From the NCBI GenBank assembly GCA_963827155.1, contig CAWGZV010000002.1:2976001-3040000 (forward strand): 64,000 bases of DNA, read 5' to 3'. Made by a program: the position numbers and the translations under genes. Of this stretch, positions 54,384 to 62,558 are shown one piece after another. Every line of letters starts with the position of its first letter. The first letter of the stretch is position 1. A model generated the notes under the pieces. The model saw nothing but the letters and a program-made list of their open reading frames with translations. It did no database searches and was not told the origin of the DNA. Origin of the DNA: UTCFX2 sp963827155 (lineage in GTDB: Bacteria; Chloroflexota; Anaerolineae; Anaerolineales; UBA4823).

Positions 54384-55235
54384 ATGACAGAGCTTGGTTT
54401 TTCATTCGGTACCGTTGGCTCACCACTCTCGACGCCCAAAAAACCTGGCGGCAGTGTCGGAGCAATCCAAAGATTGGTTGAGCTGGAGCTCGATGCTCTT
54501 GAGTTAGGGTGGGTGCGCGCAGTACGTGTTTCCCCAGAAACCTGTGAGCTGATCCGCAGCACCGCCATTCAAAATGGGGTAAAAATCAGCATTCACGCGC
54601 CATATTTTATTAATCTAAATGCTGATGACGTCGAATGGCCAAAATCACGCCAACGACTGATGGACGCCGCGCATTATGGTAATCTGGCGGGCGCCACTGA
54701 TATCATATTCCACCCGGGCTCTTATTTCGGCAATGCGCCCGATGATGTTTTGCCGCTGGCGGAGGAACGTCTTGCTGGCTGCGTGGACGAGCTGCGCCAG
54801 AAGAATAATCCAGTTACCCTGCGACCAGAGACCATGGGAAAGTCGGCTATGCTTGGGTCGCTGGAGGACGTGATCAGGCTGAGCTTGAAGGTGCCTGGCG
54901 TCAAACCATGTATGGACTTCGCCCATCTTCATGCCCGCCCTGGCGACGGCAGCCTGAATACTTATGACGAGTGGGTGAAGGTTTTGGATGCATATCGTAA
55001 GGATCTTGGCGCTTCCGCCCTGCTTGAGCTTCATATCCATCTCTCTGGAATCGAATACGGTCCAAAAGGGGAAAAGGAACATCTAAGAGTTGATGAAGCT
55101 GACCTGAATTTTCGGGCTTTGTTTAAGGCGCTGCACGATTTTGGTTGCCAGGGGCGGATACTTTGTGAAAGCCCGGTGATGGAAGATGATGCTCTTGTCC
55201 TTAAAAACCTATGGCGTGAGGTTTCTACGGGTTAA
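54384..55235 (+). CDS. Endonuclease IV-like TIM-barrel protein
   Basis: This 283-residue xylose-isomerase-like TIM barrel resembles deoxyribonuclease IV (Nfo), which cleaves DNA at abasic sites. Candidate metal ligands appear in ISIHAPYFINL, IIFHPGSY, LRPETMGK, CMDFAHLHAR and HIHLSG. An AGAGGA ribosome site precedes the ATG. A sugar-phosphate isomerase activity is an alternative. A hairpin terminator follows the stop. Confidence 0.78.
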   Translation: MTELGFSFGTVGSPLSTPKKPGGSVGAIQRLVELELDALELGWVRAVRVSPETCELIRSTAIQNGVKISIHAPYFINLNADDVEWPKSRQRLMDAAHYGNLAGATDIIFHPGSYFGNAPDDVLPLAEERLAGCVDELRQKNNPVTLRPETMGKSAMLGSLEDVIRLSLKVPGVKPCMDFAHLHARPGDGSLNTYDEWVKVLDAYRKDLGASALLELHIHLSGIEYGPKGEKEHLRVDEADLNFRALFKALHDFGCQGRILCESPVMEDDALVLKNLWREVSTG

Positions 55236-55262
55236 TGATTTTTCCCCCCGTTTCAACAAACT

Positions 55263-55306
55263 GCAGCCTGGCAAGCGCGAGTCAGTGCGCTAAATTGCCA
55301 GGCTGC
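55263..55306 (+). terminator. Hairpin between convergent genes
   Basis: The 12-bp arms 55263-55274 and 55295-55306 are perfect complements with an inner GCGC/GCGC pairing possibility. It lies between a plus gene ending at 55235 and a minus gene ending at 55336 and can serve both. No strong U-run follows. Confidence 0.65.
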
Positions 55307-55335
55307 ATGGGATCAATAACCATTTCGGGAAGTGA

Positions 55336-56085
55336 CTATTTCCTGATTTGGACAAAATCGATAATGATCAGGTTCTGCTCGCAGCTATCATAGGTATCGA
55401 AATATACCTGACCAGAAAGCGGTCCACCTTCCTGGCTAAGCAGTTGAATCCAAAGCTGACCGTTCGATGCGATCGGTTGGTCTGCCAGCTTGAACTCATA
55501 CCCTGAGCGACCGTAACTCAACGCCAAGCCGGTCAGGCTAATCAATTCATTGGACATTGCACCCCCTGGCAGCCGTCCGCCGAGTTTGATGATTAAGCCA
55601 ATCACCGGGGCATTGCTCATATCGATTACCTGGCCGCCAACACCCATCCAGCTGCAGCCTAGCTCTGGATGATATATATTCGGAATCGCTTTTGGGTTGC
55701 CAGCACGTACCTCGAAAGGATAACCTCCTGGGGGAGGCGGAAGGGTAAAGACGGGAGAAGGGGTTATGGTAATTGGAGTCGGTGTTGCAGGCTGGGTAGC
55801 TGAAGGGGCCGCGGTTTGGGTAGGTGAGGGTTCAGCTGTATAAGTCGCGGTCCATGTCGGCGGAAGCTCATAAACCACATCGGTTGGTGTTTCTGTGGGC
55901 AGCTTCATCAATGGGGGGAGGGTAGGAGGAGGGAATGGGTTGAAGGCCACATTCGGATTTGTGAAAATCATCAGCGCGGTTCCTGCGACGCACACCAAAC
56001 AAAGCAGGGTCAGGACGGTCAGAATGATCCAGACCAAATCCATCCGGCTGCGAGGAGCTTTTTCAAAATCGTCATCGTTTTTCAT
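55336..56085 (-). CDS. Membrane-anchored Pro/Thr-rich exported protein, hypothetical
   Basis: This protein of about 249 residues has a basic/acidic N-terminus, one membrane helix (LVWIILTVLTLLCLVCVAGTALMI), a Pro/Thr linker (about residues 55-120), and a beta-rich extracytoplasmic domain (CSWMGVGGQVIDMSNAPV). I do not recognise the family. The ATG at 56085 is preferred over the GTG at 56091. Genes of this type recur in this window. Confidence 0.65.
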   Translation of the reverse strand: MKNDDDFEKAPRSRMDLVWIILTVLTLLCLVCVAGTALMIFTNPNVAFNPFPPPTLPPLMKLPTETPTDVVYELPPTWTATYTAEPSPTQTAAPSATQPATPTPITITPSPVFTLPPPPGGYPFEVRAGNPKAIPNIYHPELGCSWMGVGGQVIDMSNAPVIGLIIKLGGRLPGGAMSNELISLTGLALSYGRSGYEFKLADQPIASNGQLWIQLLSQEGGPLSGQVYFDTYDSCEQNLIIIDFVQIRK

Positions 56086-56187
56086 TATCACTCAGCACTT
56101 TCCGCCGATAACAATATCTTGATTCGACACATCTAGCGGTTCGAGTTCTCGATTGTTGGCTCCGCTGCCAATAGAGAGTTCATCTAT

Positions 56188-57138
56188 TTACGGGATATAA
56201 ACCTCAATCGATGTTTCGCTCCGCCGCTGATTAAGCCAATCACGAACTGCTTGTGATTGCAGTACAAGCAGCGCTTCAGGTGACAATTCCCGCTGAGGAT
56301 CTTTTTCTATTACTTGTACGATATGATAACCAGCCGGAGTTTCAATAATACTGCTGTAATCTTCAACGTCCAAACTGAATGCAACTTCTTCGATATTCTT
56401 GTCTGGCAGGTAGCCTCGGGGAAACCAACCTAAATCCCCCCCTGTGATCGGATCATATTTCAAGGCGAGGTTTCTGAAGCTGTTCCCAGATTGAAGCTGC
56501 TGATAAATTTCGTCGGCTGTCCCCGCATCATAAAGCAGTATCTGCCAAGCATGGACTTGTTCAGCCTCCGATGGAACAGACGCCGCAATCTGATCACGCA
56601 TCCAGGCCGCTGCAATAGACCTTTTCAAAGTACTCGTAAAGGTCGCCTGATCAAATTGATGCGCGTTTATCCAATCTGTCAAAGCTTGTTCGCTTCCCAA
56701 TTGGGCTATCAATCCATTGACACGTTCATTCAATTTCGCATCATCGACGACAAACCCGTTTTGACTCGCTCCCTCCGCCAGCAAAGCCTGATCAATGAGT
56801 TCATCAATCACACGCTTCTTATCCTCCGGTGCAAGTTCTGTACCCTTGGCTGCTTCAAACATGCCCAAATCGGTTTGGTACTCGGCAAGCGTGATAACCA
56901 CATCGTCCACTTTTACAGCAATGGGTGTCTCGGTTGGGATGATCGTCGGGCTTGATGAAATTCCGGTCTCTGGGAGTGGAGACCCTTCTGCCGGTTTTGT
57001 GGCCTCAGGAGTCCTGCTGATCGGGGGCGAGGGAGGTTTACAGGAAGTTAATAAAATGACCAGCATGAATACCAGACCTGCTCTCCTTAAGATGCCGCCT
57101 TGGTATCGGTTGATGTACAATATGCTCAGCATATCCAT
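56188..57138 (-). CDS. Parvulin/SurA-like peptidylprolyl isomerase lipoprotein
   Basis: This exported protein of about 316 residues has a lipoprotein signal (LVFMLVILLTSCKPP), a Pro-rich linker, an N-terminal SurA/PrsA-type domain (about residues 85-190: RVIDELIDQALLAEGAS) and a rotamase domain (HAWQILLYDAGTADEIYQQL; LGWFPRGYLPD; PAGYHIVQVIEK). It is likely a foldase for secreted proteins. The ATG at 57138 lies downstream of a TTGCGT-17-TATAAT promoter, so the longer frame to 57195 is not used. Confidence 0.85.
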   Translation of the reverse strand: MDMLSILYINRYQGGILRRAGLVFMLVILLTSCKPPSPPISRTPEATKPAEGSPLPETGISSSPTIIPTETPIAVKVDDVVITLAEYQTDLGMFEAAKGTELAPEDKKRVIDELIDQALLAEGASQNGFVVDDAKLNERVNGLIAQLGSEQALTDWINAHQFDQATFTSTLKRSIAAAWMRDQIAASVPSEAEQVHAWQILLYDAGTADEIYQQLQSGNSFRNLALKYDPITGGDLGWFPRGYLPDKNIEEVAFSLDVEDYSSIIETPAGYHIVQVIEKDPQRELSPEALLVLQSQAVRDWLNQRRSETSIEVYIP

Positions 57139-57166
57139 GATGGTTTTCCCAATCCTCGAATTTGGG

Positions 57167-57195
57167 ATTATAAGGTGAAAGAGAACATCACGCAA
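57167..57195 (-). promoter_or_regulatory. Promoter of the PPIase gene
   Basis: On the minus strand, TTGCGT (57195-57190) and TATAAT (57172-57167) have a 17-nt spacer, with the ATG at 57138. The -35 overlaps the start codon of the divergent plsC-like gene. Confidence 0.6.
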
Positions 57196-57877
57196 TGGTT
57201 CGTAACTGCCTGCACAATTTGATCCGTTTTCTTTTCAAGCTCCTCAGTCGCGTTTGTGTCATCGGACAAAATCCATTCCAGATGTCGGACCGGCGCTCTT
57301 GGCGGTAAATCACTTGAGCCTCCTTGATTCTCCCTTGATTTTCAGCATCGTCGAACGCAACGATATCACCGGTTTGGTGGCAGACAAATACAAGACCGCT
57401 CCTTTCATACCCTGGTTGGTGAAGGTGCTGGATGGGATCTGGGTCAACAGGGAGAGCGCTGATTTTCACGCCCTTCGCTCAGCAGTTAATTACCTCAATC
57501 ACGGTGGAATCCTGGGGATCGCCCCAGAAGGGACACGCAGCAAAACCGGGGGGTTGATCCACGCGAAAACCGGGGTGGCATACATTGCGGAAAAAGCCGA
57601 GGTACCCGTGATTCCGGTAGCAATTTGGGGCACAGAAACAGCGCTTAAGCAGTTATTCCATCTGCACCGACCCCTTCTCAACCTCCACATTGGTGAGCCA
57701 TTTCACCTACCGAAGCTGGAAGCTGGCAGGCGTGACGCTGATCTGAAGCGCAACTCAGATGAAATCATGTGCCGAATTGCAGCCCTCCTTCCACCGGTTT
57801 ATCGCGGGCAATACGCCGATCATCCTCGATTAATCGAGCTGGATCGAACCTTGACAAAGGTTCTTCCTCAGGTATAA
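57195..57877 (+). CDS. PlsC-family acyltransferase (second copy), one frameshift
   Basis: This 1-acyl-glycerol-3-phosphate acyltransferase-like protein has catalytic VNHLSLLDSP (H-x4-D) and APEGTRSKTG. Its N-terminus (MVRNCLHNLIRFLFKLLSR) is in a different frame; adding one C to the CC at 57273-57274 gives Q-N-P-I-P-D-V-G-P and joins them. It differs strongly from the 31.9 kb PlsC, so the copies are old paralogues. It ends inside the promoter of the T-box-serS unit. Confidence 0.82.
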
Positions 57878-57878
57878 T
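57851..57878 (+). promoter_or_regulatory. Sigma-70 type promoter of T-box-serS
   Basis: TTGACA (57851-57856) and TATAAT (57873-57878) are separated by 16 nt. The -10 overlaps the stop codon of the preceding plsC-like gene. Transcription would begin near 57885. Confidence 0.85.
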
Positions 57879-57884
57879 CCGGTA

Positions 57885-58203
57885 AATCCAGTCTAAAATA
57901 GCAGCGCGGAGACAAGTAGGTTGTTTTTCTTTACAGAGAGCTGCTGGTAGTGTGAAGCAGCAGGAAAGCAGATCGAAATCCACTCCGCCGATCCATTGGG
58001 TCAGCTGCGCCCGAAGGGGCAGGAGGATGAATAAGCTTCCTGTCGTAAAGGCGCCGGGATTGCCCGTTAACGCATAACCAAGGCTGCATATTGCGGAAAT
58101 CCGATTTAACCGCTTTATTCGTGCAGCAAATGCAGGTGGCACCACGAGCGCCCCTTCGTCCTGCGGGAACGGGGGGCGATTTGATTCATATGGAGGTGCT
58201 GAA
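57885..58203 (+). ncRNA. T-box riboswitch (serine-tRNA responsive, upstream of serS)
   Basis: The 319-nt leader contains the stem I AG-bulge/distal-loop segment AGAGAGCTGCTGG (57939 region), a candidate Ser specifier TCC followed by A (57979-57981), and the T-box motif TGGCACC at 58138-58144. The antiterminator is formed by GCAGG (58133-58137) pairing with CCTGC (58161-58165) and ACGA (58145-58148) with TCGT (58157-58160). A competing GC-rich hairpin (58150-58179) excludes it and is followed by ATTTGATT. Uncharged tRNA(Ser) should stabilise the antiterminator and raise serS expression. The T-box call is strong; the specifier is a guess. Confidence 0.9.
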
Positions 58204-59481
58204 ATGATTGATATCAATTTAGTCCGGGAAATGCCCGAAGTCATCCGGAAATCTCTGACTGACAGGCAAATGGATCCTGCTCCAGTGGCAGAAATTCTGA
58301 GCCTTGATAGCCAGCGCCGTGCGTTCATCCAGGAAGTTGAAGAGCTAAAAGCCGAACGCAACCTGGTCTCTAAGCAAATCAGTCAATTGAAAGCGCCTTC
58401 TGAACGCCAGGAGAAGATTGATGCGATGCGCCTCGTCGGTGAAAAGATCACCCAACTGGATGAGGATCTTAGGGTAGTCGAAGAAAAGCTGAACAACCAC
58501 CTGGCTTGGATACCGAATGTCCCCGATGCTCGCGTCCCATATGGAAAGGATGACAGCGAGAATCTGGTTATTCGCACGTCAGAAAACCTGCCAGAGTTCA
58601 ACTTCACCCCAAAACCGCATTGGGAACTCGGTGAAAATTTGGGAATCATCGATTTTGAACGCGGTGTGAAAATCACCGGTTCGAGGTTCTATGTTCTAAG
58701 CGGCGCAGGCGCTCGCCTCCAGCGAGCGTTGATTGCCTGGATGCTTGACCTCCACACCCGCCAGGGATACCTGGAAAAATACCCCCCATTTATGGTGAAA
58801 AAACAAACCCTTTTTGGGGCCGGACAGCTTCCAAAATTCGACGACAACCTTTATCGAGATCACGAGGAAGATCTTTGGATGGTCCCCACCGCAGAAGTTC
58901 CGCTGACCGGGCTGCACATGGATGAAATCCTGGAAGAGGGTGATCTGCCCCGATTTTATACCGCTTATACGCCATGCTTTCGACGTGAGAAGATGAGCGC
59001 AGGGCGAGATGTTCGAGGCATCAAGCGCGGCCACCAATTTGATAAAGTAGAAATGTACATCTACTGCCGGCCCGAGGACTCAGAAAAAATGCTGCAGAAG
59101 ATGGCAGCTGATGCCGAAGAGACCTGCCGCTTGCTGGGCTTTCCATACCGGGTTAAGCAGCTCTGCACCGGCGACCTGGGTTTTGGGGCAGCGATCACCT
59201 ATGATTATGAGATCTGGGCTGCCGGCTGCCAGGAGTGGCTGGAGGTCTCTTCGGTCTCGAATGTGACTGATTTCCAGGCGCGCCGGGCAAATATCAAATA
59301 CCGTCCTCGAGAAGGCGGCAAAATACGATTCGTTCACACTTTGAACGGTTCCGGGCTGGGCATGCCCCGCACCTTAATCGCCGTGCTCGAAAACAGTCAA
59401 CAAGCCGATGGATCAATCGTGGTTCCCGAGATCTTGCGCCCCTGGATGGGAAACATCGATGTGATCCGACCGCAAAGCTGA
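58204..59481 (+). CDS. serS: Seryl-tRNA synthetase
   Basis: This class II aminoacyl-tRNA synthetase of 425 residues has an N-terminal coiled-coil tRNA arm (about residues 28-105), motif 2 FRREKMSAGRDVRGIKR with HQFDKVEMY, and motif 3 GLGMPRTLIAVLEN. The GGAGG ribosome site lies at 58193-58197. Expression is probably controlled by the T-box leader. Confidence 0.96.
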   Translation: MIDINLVREMPEVIRKSLTDRQMDPAPVAEILSLDSQRRAFIQEVEELKAERNLVSKQISQLKAPSERQEKIDAMRLVGEKITQLDEDLRVVEEKLNNHLAWIPNVPDARVPYGKDDSENLVIRTSENLPEFNFTPKPHWELGENLGIIDFERGVKITGSRFYVLSGAGARLQRALIAWMLDLHTRQGYLEKYPPFMVKKQTLFGAGQLPKFDDNLYRDHEEDLWMVPTAEVPLTGLHMDEILEEGDLPRFYTAYTPCFRREKMSAGRDVRGIKRGHQFDKVEMYIYCRPEDSEKMLQKMAADAEETCRLLGFPYRVKQLCTGDLGFGAAITYDYEIWAAGCQEWLEVSSVSNVTDFQARRANIKYRPREGGKIRFVHTLNGSGLGMPRTLIAVLENSQQADGSIVVPEILRPWMGNIDVIRPQS

Positions 59482-59547
59482 GGCCGCGCTTAAATTATGA
59501 ATACCCCGGGTTATCTCTGACAGGCTTCAATCGATTGAGGGATAAAG

Positions 59548-59602
59548 GATGAGGGAACATGGACGGATGAGCGGTGATGGTTAAGAGATGAGGGATCATG
59601 GA
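59548..59602 (+). repeat. 16-bp direct repeat covering the DUF456 start
   Basis: GATGAGGGAACATGGA (59548-59563) and GATGAGGGATCATGGA (59587-59602) differ at one base and are 39 nt apart. The second contains the ribosome site and ATG of the following gene; the first contains an ATG that is stopped three codons later. Confidence 0.6.
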
Positions 59603-60098
59603 TTTAATTGACACCGCGATTCCCTGGGTGACGCTGGCTATCATGCTTGTTGGGCTGTTCTCATTGCTGGTCCCCATTTTGCCTGGGTTGGTGATCATGT
59701 GGCTTGCCGCTTTGGGATTTGGTTTTGTGCGCGGATTCGATACGCCTGGAATCGTTTTTATCATCCTTGTCACCGTCCTGACCATTGCCGGTTCTTTACT
59801 TGACAACGTGTTGATGGGGATAGGCGCAAGGAAAGGAGGAGCCTCCTGGCTTTCCATCCTGGTCGCACTAATCGCTGGATTGATCGGAACGCTAATTTTC
59901 CCACCGTTTGGAGGCTTCATTGCTGCGCCCCTGGCAGTTTTGCTGATGGAATATATCCGCCTTCGCAGCTGGCAGAAAGCCTGGGAAGCGCTGCGCGGCC
60001 TCGCGACCGGATGGGGAGCAGCTTTCGCCGTCCGTTTTTTATTAGGGTTGGCTATTCTGGGGATCTGGTTATATTGGGCTTTCGGAAGTCAGGGTTGA
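59598..60098 (+). CDS. DUF456-domain membrane protein
   Basis: This 166-residue protein has four to five hydrophobic helices with the Gly-rich family pattern (PWVTLAIMLVGLFSLLVPIL; IGARKGGASWLSILVALIAG; FPPFGGFIAAPLAVLLMEYI). Function is unknown. The ATG is preceded by GAGGGAT. It is followed by convergent genes. Confidence 0.8.
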   Translation: MDLIDTAIPWVTLAIMLVGLFSLLVPILPGLVIMWLAALGFGFVRGFDTPGIVFIILVTVLTIAGSLLDNVLMGIGARKGGASWLSILVALIAGLIGTLIFPPFGGFIAAPLAVLLMEYIRLRSWQKAWEALRGLATGWGAAFAVRFLLGLAILGIWLYWAFGSQG

Positions 60099-60171
60099 AA
60101 GAAAGCCATCCCTATCCCCACCTCTCGGATCAGCGAGATACGCTTCGATCTGTTAAAAAGCTGTGATTTGA

Positions 60172-60387
60172 TTAACCAGGCGGGGGGACAGGTAGATCAT
60201 CGACATTCACCTGGATCCATTTATCCCCTTCCTCAATAAGCATGACCGGGATGTCATCCCTGATTGGATACTTTCTTCCGCAATCCCGGCATACCAACCA
60301 GCTCTCTTTGATCAGGTCCAGCAGACCTTCTTTTTCGCGTACGCAGTTAGGACATCGCAGAATTTCAAGCAGCTCTTTGCTGACCAT
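60172..60387 (-). CDS. Trm112-family zinc-ribbon protein
   Basis: This 71-residue protein has two Cys pairs (LRCPNCVREKEG; LVCRDCGRKYPIRDDIPVML) typical of Trm112, a small partner of methyltransferases and related enzymes. The bacterial role is undefined; it often occurs with nucleotide or lipid-A type genes, absent here. Confidence 0.88.
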   Translation of the reverse strand: MVSKELLEILRCPNCVREKEGLLDLIKESWLVCRDCGRKYPIRDDIPVMLIEEGDKWIQVNVDDLPVPPPG

Positions 60388-60446
60388 AAGCCCTCCCGAT
60401 GATGATTTGCCACGTGTTCATTATACAGGCGAAGGACAGCACTTGT

Positions 60447-62354
60447 CTACCGGGTGAAGATTGGAGGGGTAGTTTTCTTCTTGATCAGTTTATTCAGGTT
60501 GGTGCCAGGTCCATATTGATAGACATCTGCCCATGGAAGGTAATGAGTATAGAAAGAATCGCTCAAAATGATTTGCCCATCCCGAGTGACTGTCCTGGTA
60601 ACAGTCACATCTGCGCCCTCTGCAGCCCAATCCACCTGTTTTACTTCGCCATTCTCCAGATCAGGGTTTTCTTCAAATAGAGGGTCTGGAGGTTCTATTA
60701 CATTCTCGGGGCCGGTCGTATCCCAATCCACGCTCCTGCCATCTGAGGTGGAATAAAATTTCCAGGTGAGGCTGCGAGAGTTCGGGTAAAAATAGGTCTC
60801 CATCAGAAGCCAGTACGGCGAGTCGTTTACGAATTTAAAATCGACCATGGGGACAAACACGGTTGCATCCAATCCGGCATAATCTTCATCAAGGCCGCCG
60901 GCTGTCTGTTCGTAGTAACCTACTCGATAAGCATGGGGATGCCTTTCAACGATTGGGAAACCAGCCAGGAAAGCCGTCCTGAACAGGGTGGTTGATACCT
61001 GGCACACCCCCCCACCGACACCCTTGATTGTCCGTCCACCGAAGATGATCCAGGCCTCGGCATATCCAGTGTCCAGACTGACATTGCCCATTACGCTTGC
61101 CATAGAGAAGGTCTCGCCGGGGGCGATCAACAGTCCATGGAAATTCGCGGCTGCAGTTTGGATGTTTTGAAGCCGCTCGTTCGTCGAACCTCGGAAGTAC
61201 GAAGTGTAAGTCACCAGGTTCTCGGTGATTCCCAGCTCTGCGCCTGTGGCATCGTCTCCTACTTCTGGCTCGTTTATGACCAGGGTCAAATTTGCTGAAT
61301 GTTCCCCAGCCGCGATCTTTTCATTGACTGTGTTGATTGTGCTGTACACATCCAGCCCGCGCCCAATCGCTGCCGGCTGAATTACCTCAAGCTTGTGCGT
61401 ATCGTCGTTAAACATAAAGCGGGCGTTCGCCGGGCTGCGGTCGATGTCTCCCGCTAGGGCAGTAAGATATACATAGAGCGCTTCTTCGCTCAATCCAACC
61501 CGAATCTGAGAATTCTCGCCTTCACCTTGCCGTTCTATTTTGAGCATCTCCGCCAGTTGGGATGGAGGGATCTTCCAAGGACCTGGATCTCCTTCTTTGG
61601 CATCCGGTAAATTCAGGGTAAAGGATTCGCTCAATATCTTGCGGGCGGTTTCTGCCTGCTGGCTTGCATCTAAGATTTCCGGCCGGGTCTCCTTGACTAC
61701 CAATGGGACCACCCCATCCGAGAGAGTCCGGATCTGCCCCTGGAGCTTTTCAAGCGAGGCTGCGACATCCAGAGTTCTTCCAACCTGCCCTGGAACGGCG
61801 ACCACATTGACTCCATCGAGCTTCAATGAAGCTTCAACGGTGGGGAGATCAACTTCAGCCGCGATCTGGGTAAGAAAAGCCAGCGCCATCTCTTCGTCAT
61901 ATTTCAAGAATGGGGCAAGATCTACACCTTTACCATACGCTTTCGCCTGATCCGACAGCCGGGTAAAGATATCTTTACGGCGACCAAACTCAAATGCGGC
62001 TTGAGCGTTGTTGCTGAAGTCCAAACTTAATCCCAACTGCGCCGGGGGAGCAACCCAAATCCTCTCGCCGCTTTCAAGCACGACCTTGCCGTTTTGTGGG
62101 TACAGCAGGCTGCGGGCGAGTTTGTCTGAGGCTTCTGCTTTTGTCAGACCAGCGAGCGATACGCCTGTCATCGAGACACCCGGGTAGACCTTCCCGAGGT
62201 TTGCCAAATTAAAAAGAATGACGGCGGCTATCAATAGTCCTGTAAAAAGCACAAGACCGCCTGCCAGCATCACTCCGATTTGGACCAAAGTTTGATTCGG
62301 GGAAGGGGAGTTTTTTGATTGTCGAATAACTGTATAGCTGCTCATTTTCACCAT
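60447..62354 (-). CDS. VanW-family protein with PG-binding-4 domains
   Basis: This large exported protein of about 635 residues has one N-terminal membrane helix (VLFTGLLIAAVILFNLANL), two peptidoglycan-binding-4/YoaR-type domains (GVSLAGLTKAEASDKLARSL; TINTVNEKIAAGEHSANL) and a C-terminal VanW domain (APGETFSMASVMGNVSLDTGY; GGGVCQVSTTLF). It is probably a cell-wall associated protein. Start: ATG 62354 is chosen because a GGGGAC motif precedes it; 62345 and 62363 are alternatives. Confidence 0.87.
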   Translation of the reverse strand: MVKMSSYTVIRQSKNSPSPNQTLVQIGVMLAGGLVLFTGLLIAAVILFNLANLGKVYPGVSMTGVSLAGLTKAEASDKLARSLLYPQNGKVVLESGERIWVAPPAQLGLSLDFSNNAQAAFEFGRRKDIFTRLSDQAKAYGKGVDLAPFLKYDEEMALAFLTQIAAEVDLPTVEASLKLDGVNVVAVPGQVGRTLDVAASLEKLQGQIRTLSDGVVPLVVKETRPEILDASQQAETARKILSESFTLNLPDAKEGDPGPWKIPPSQLAEMLKIERQGEGENSQIRVGLSEEALYVYLTALAGDIDRSPANARFMFNDDTHKLEVIQPAAIGRGLDVYSTINTVNEKIAAGEHSANLTLVINEPEVGDDATGAELGITENLVTYTSYFRGSTNERLQNIQTAAANFHGLLIAPGETFSMASVMGNVSLDTGYAEAWIIFGGRTIKGVGGGVCQVSTTLFRTAFLAGFPIVERHPHAYRVGYYEQTAGGLDEDYAGLDATVFVPMVDFKFVNDSPYWLLMETYFYPNSRSLTWKFYSTSDGRSVDWDTTGPENVIEPPDPLFEENPDLENGEVKQVDWAAEGADVTVTRTVTRDGQIILSDSFYTHYLPWADVYQYGPGTNLNKLIKKKTTPPIFTR

Positions 62355-62494
62355 TGTCCCCAAGAATGCTTATTATTAAGAACAAGGGGAACAATCGAGT
62401 ATTTTACCAGACATTAAATCGAGATATTTAGATGTTTCAAGGTTCAAATTCTCTTCTTTCATTTTCGTCCAATTTTCCTGGCTCGTCTCTACGA

Positions 62495-62500
62495 TATAAT
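62495..62500 (+). promoter_or_regulatory. -10 box for the Ig-like lipoprotein gene
   Basis: TATAAT lies 58 nt upstream of the ATG at 62559. The matching -35 (TTTTCC) is poor. Confidence 0.35.
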
Positions 62501-62558
62501 GAAAATGTCATGGAACCTGTCAGGTGGAATAATCGTCTCAATAAAATCAGGAGAGACC

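Noticed and set aside
57765..58361. Minus-strand frame of 198 codons between plsC and serS
   Set aside because: It overlaps the T-box leader, whose pairings are specific, and the serS N-terminus; no start signal was found.
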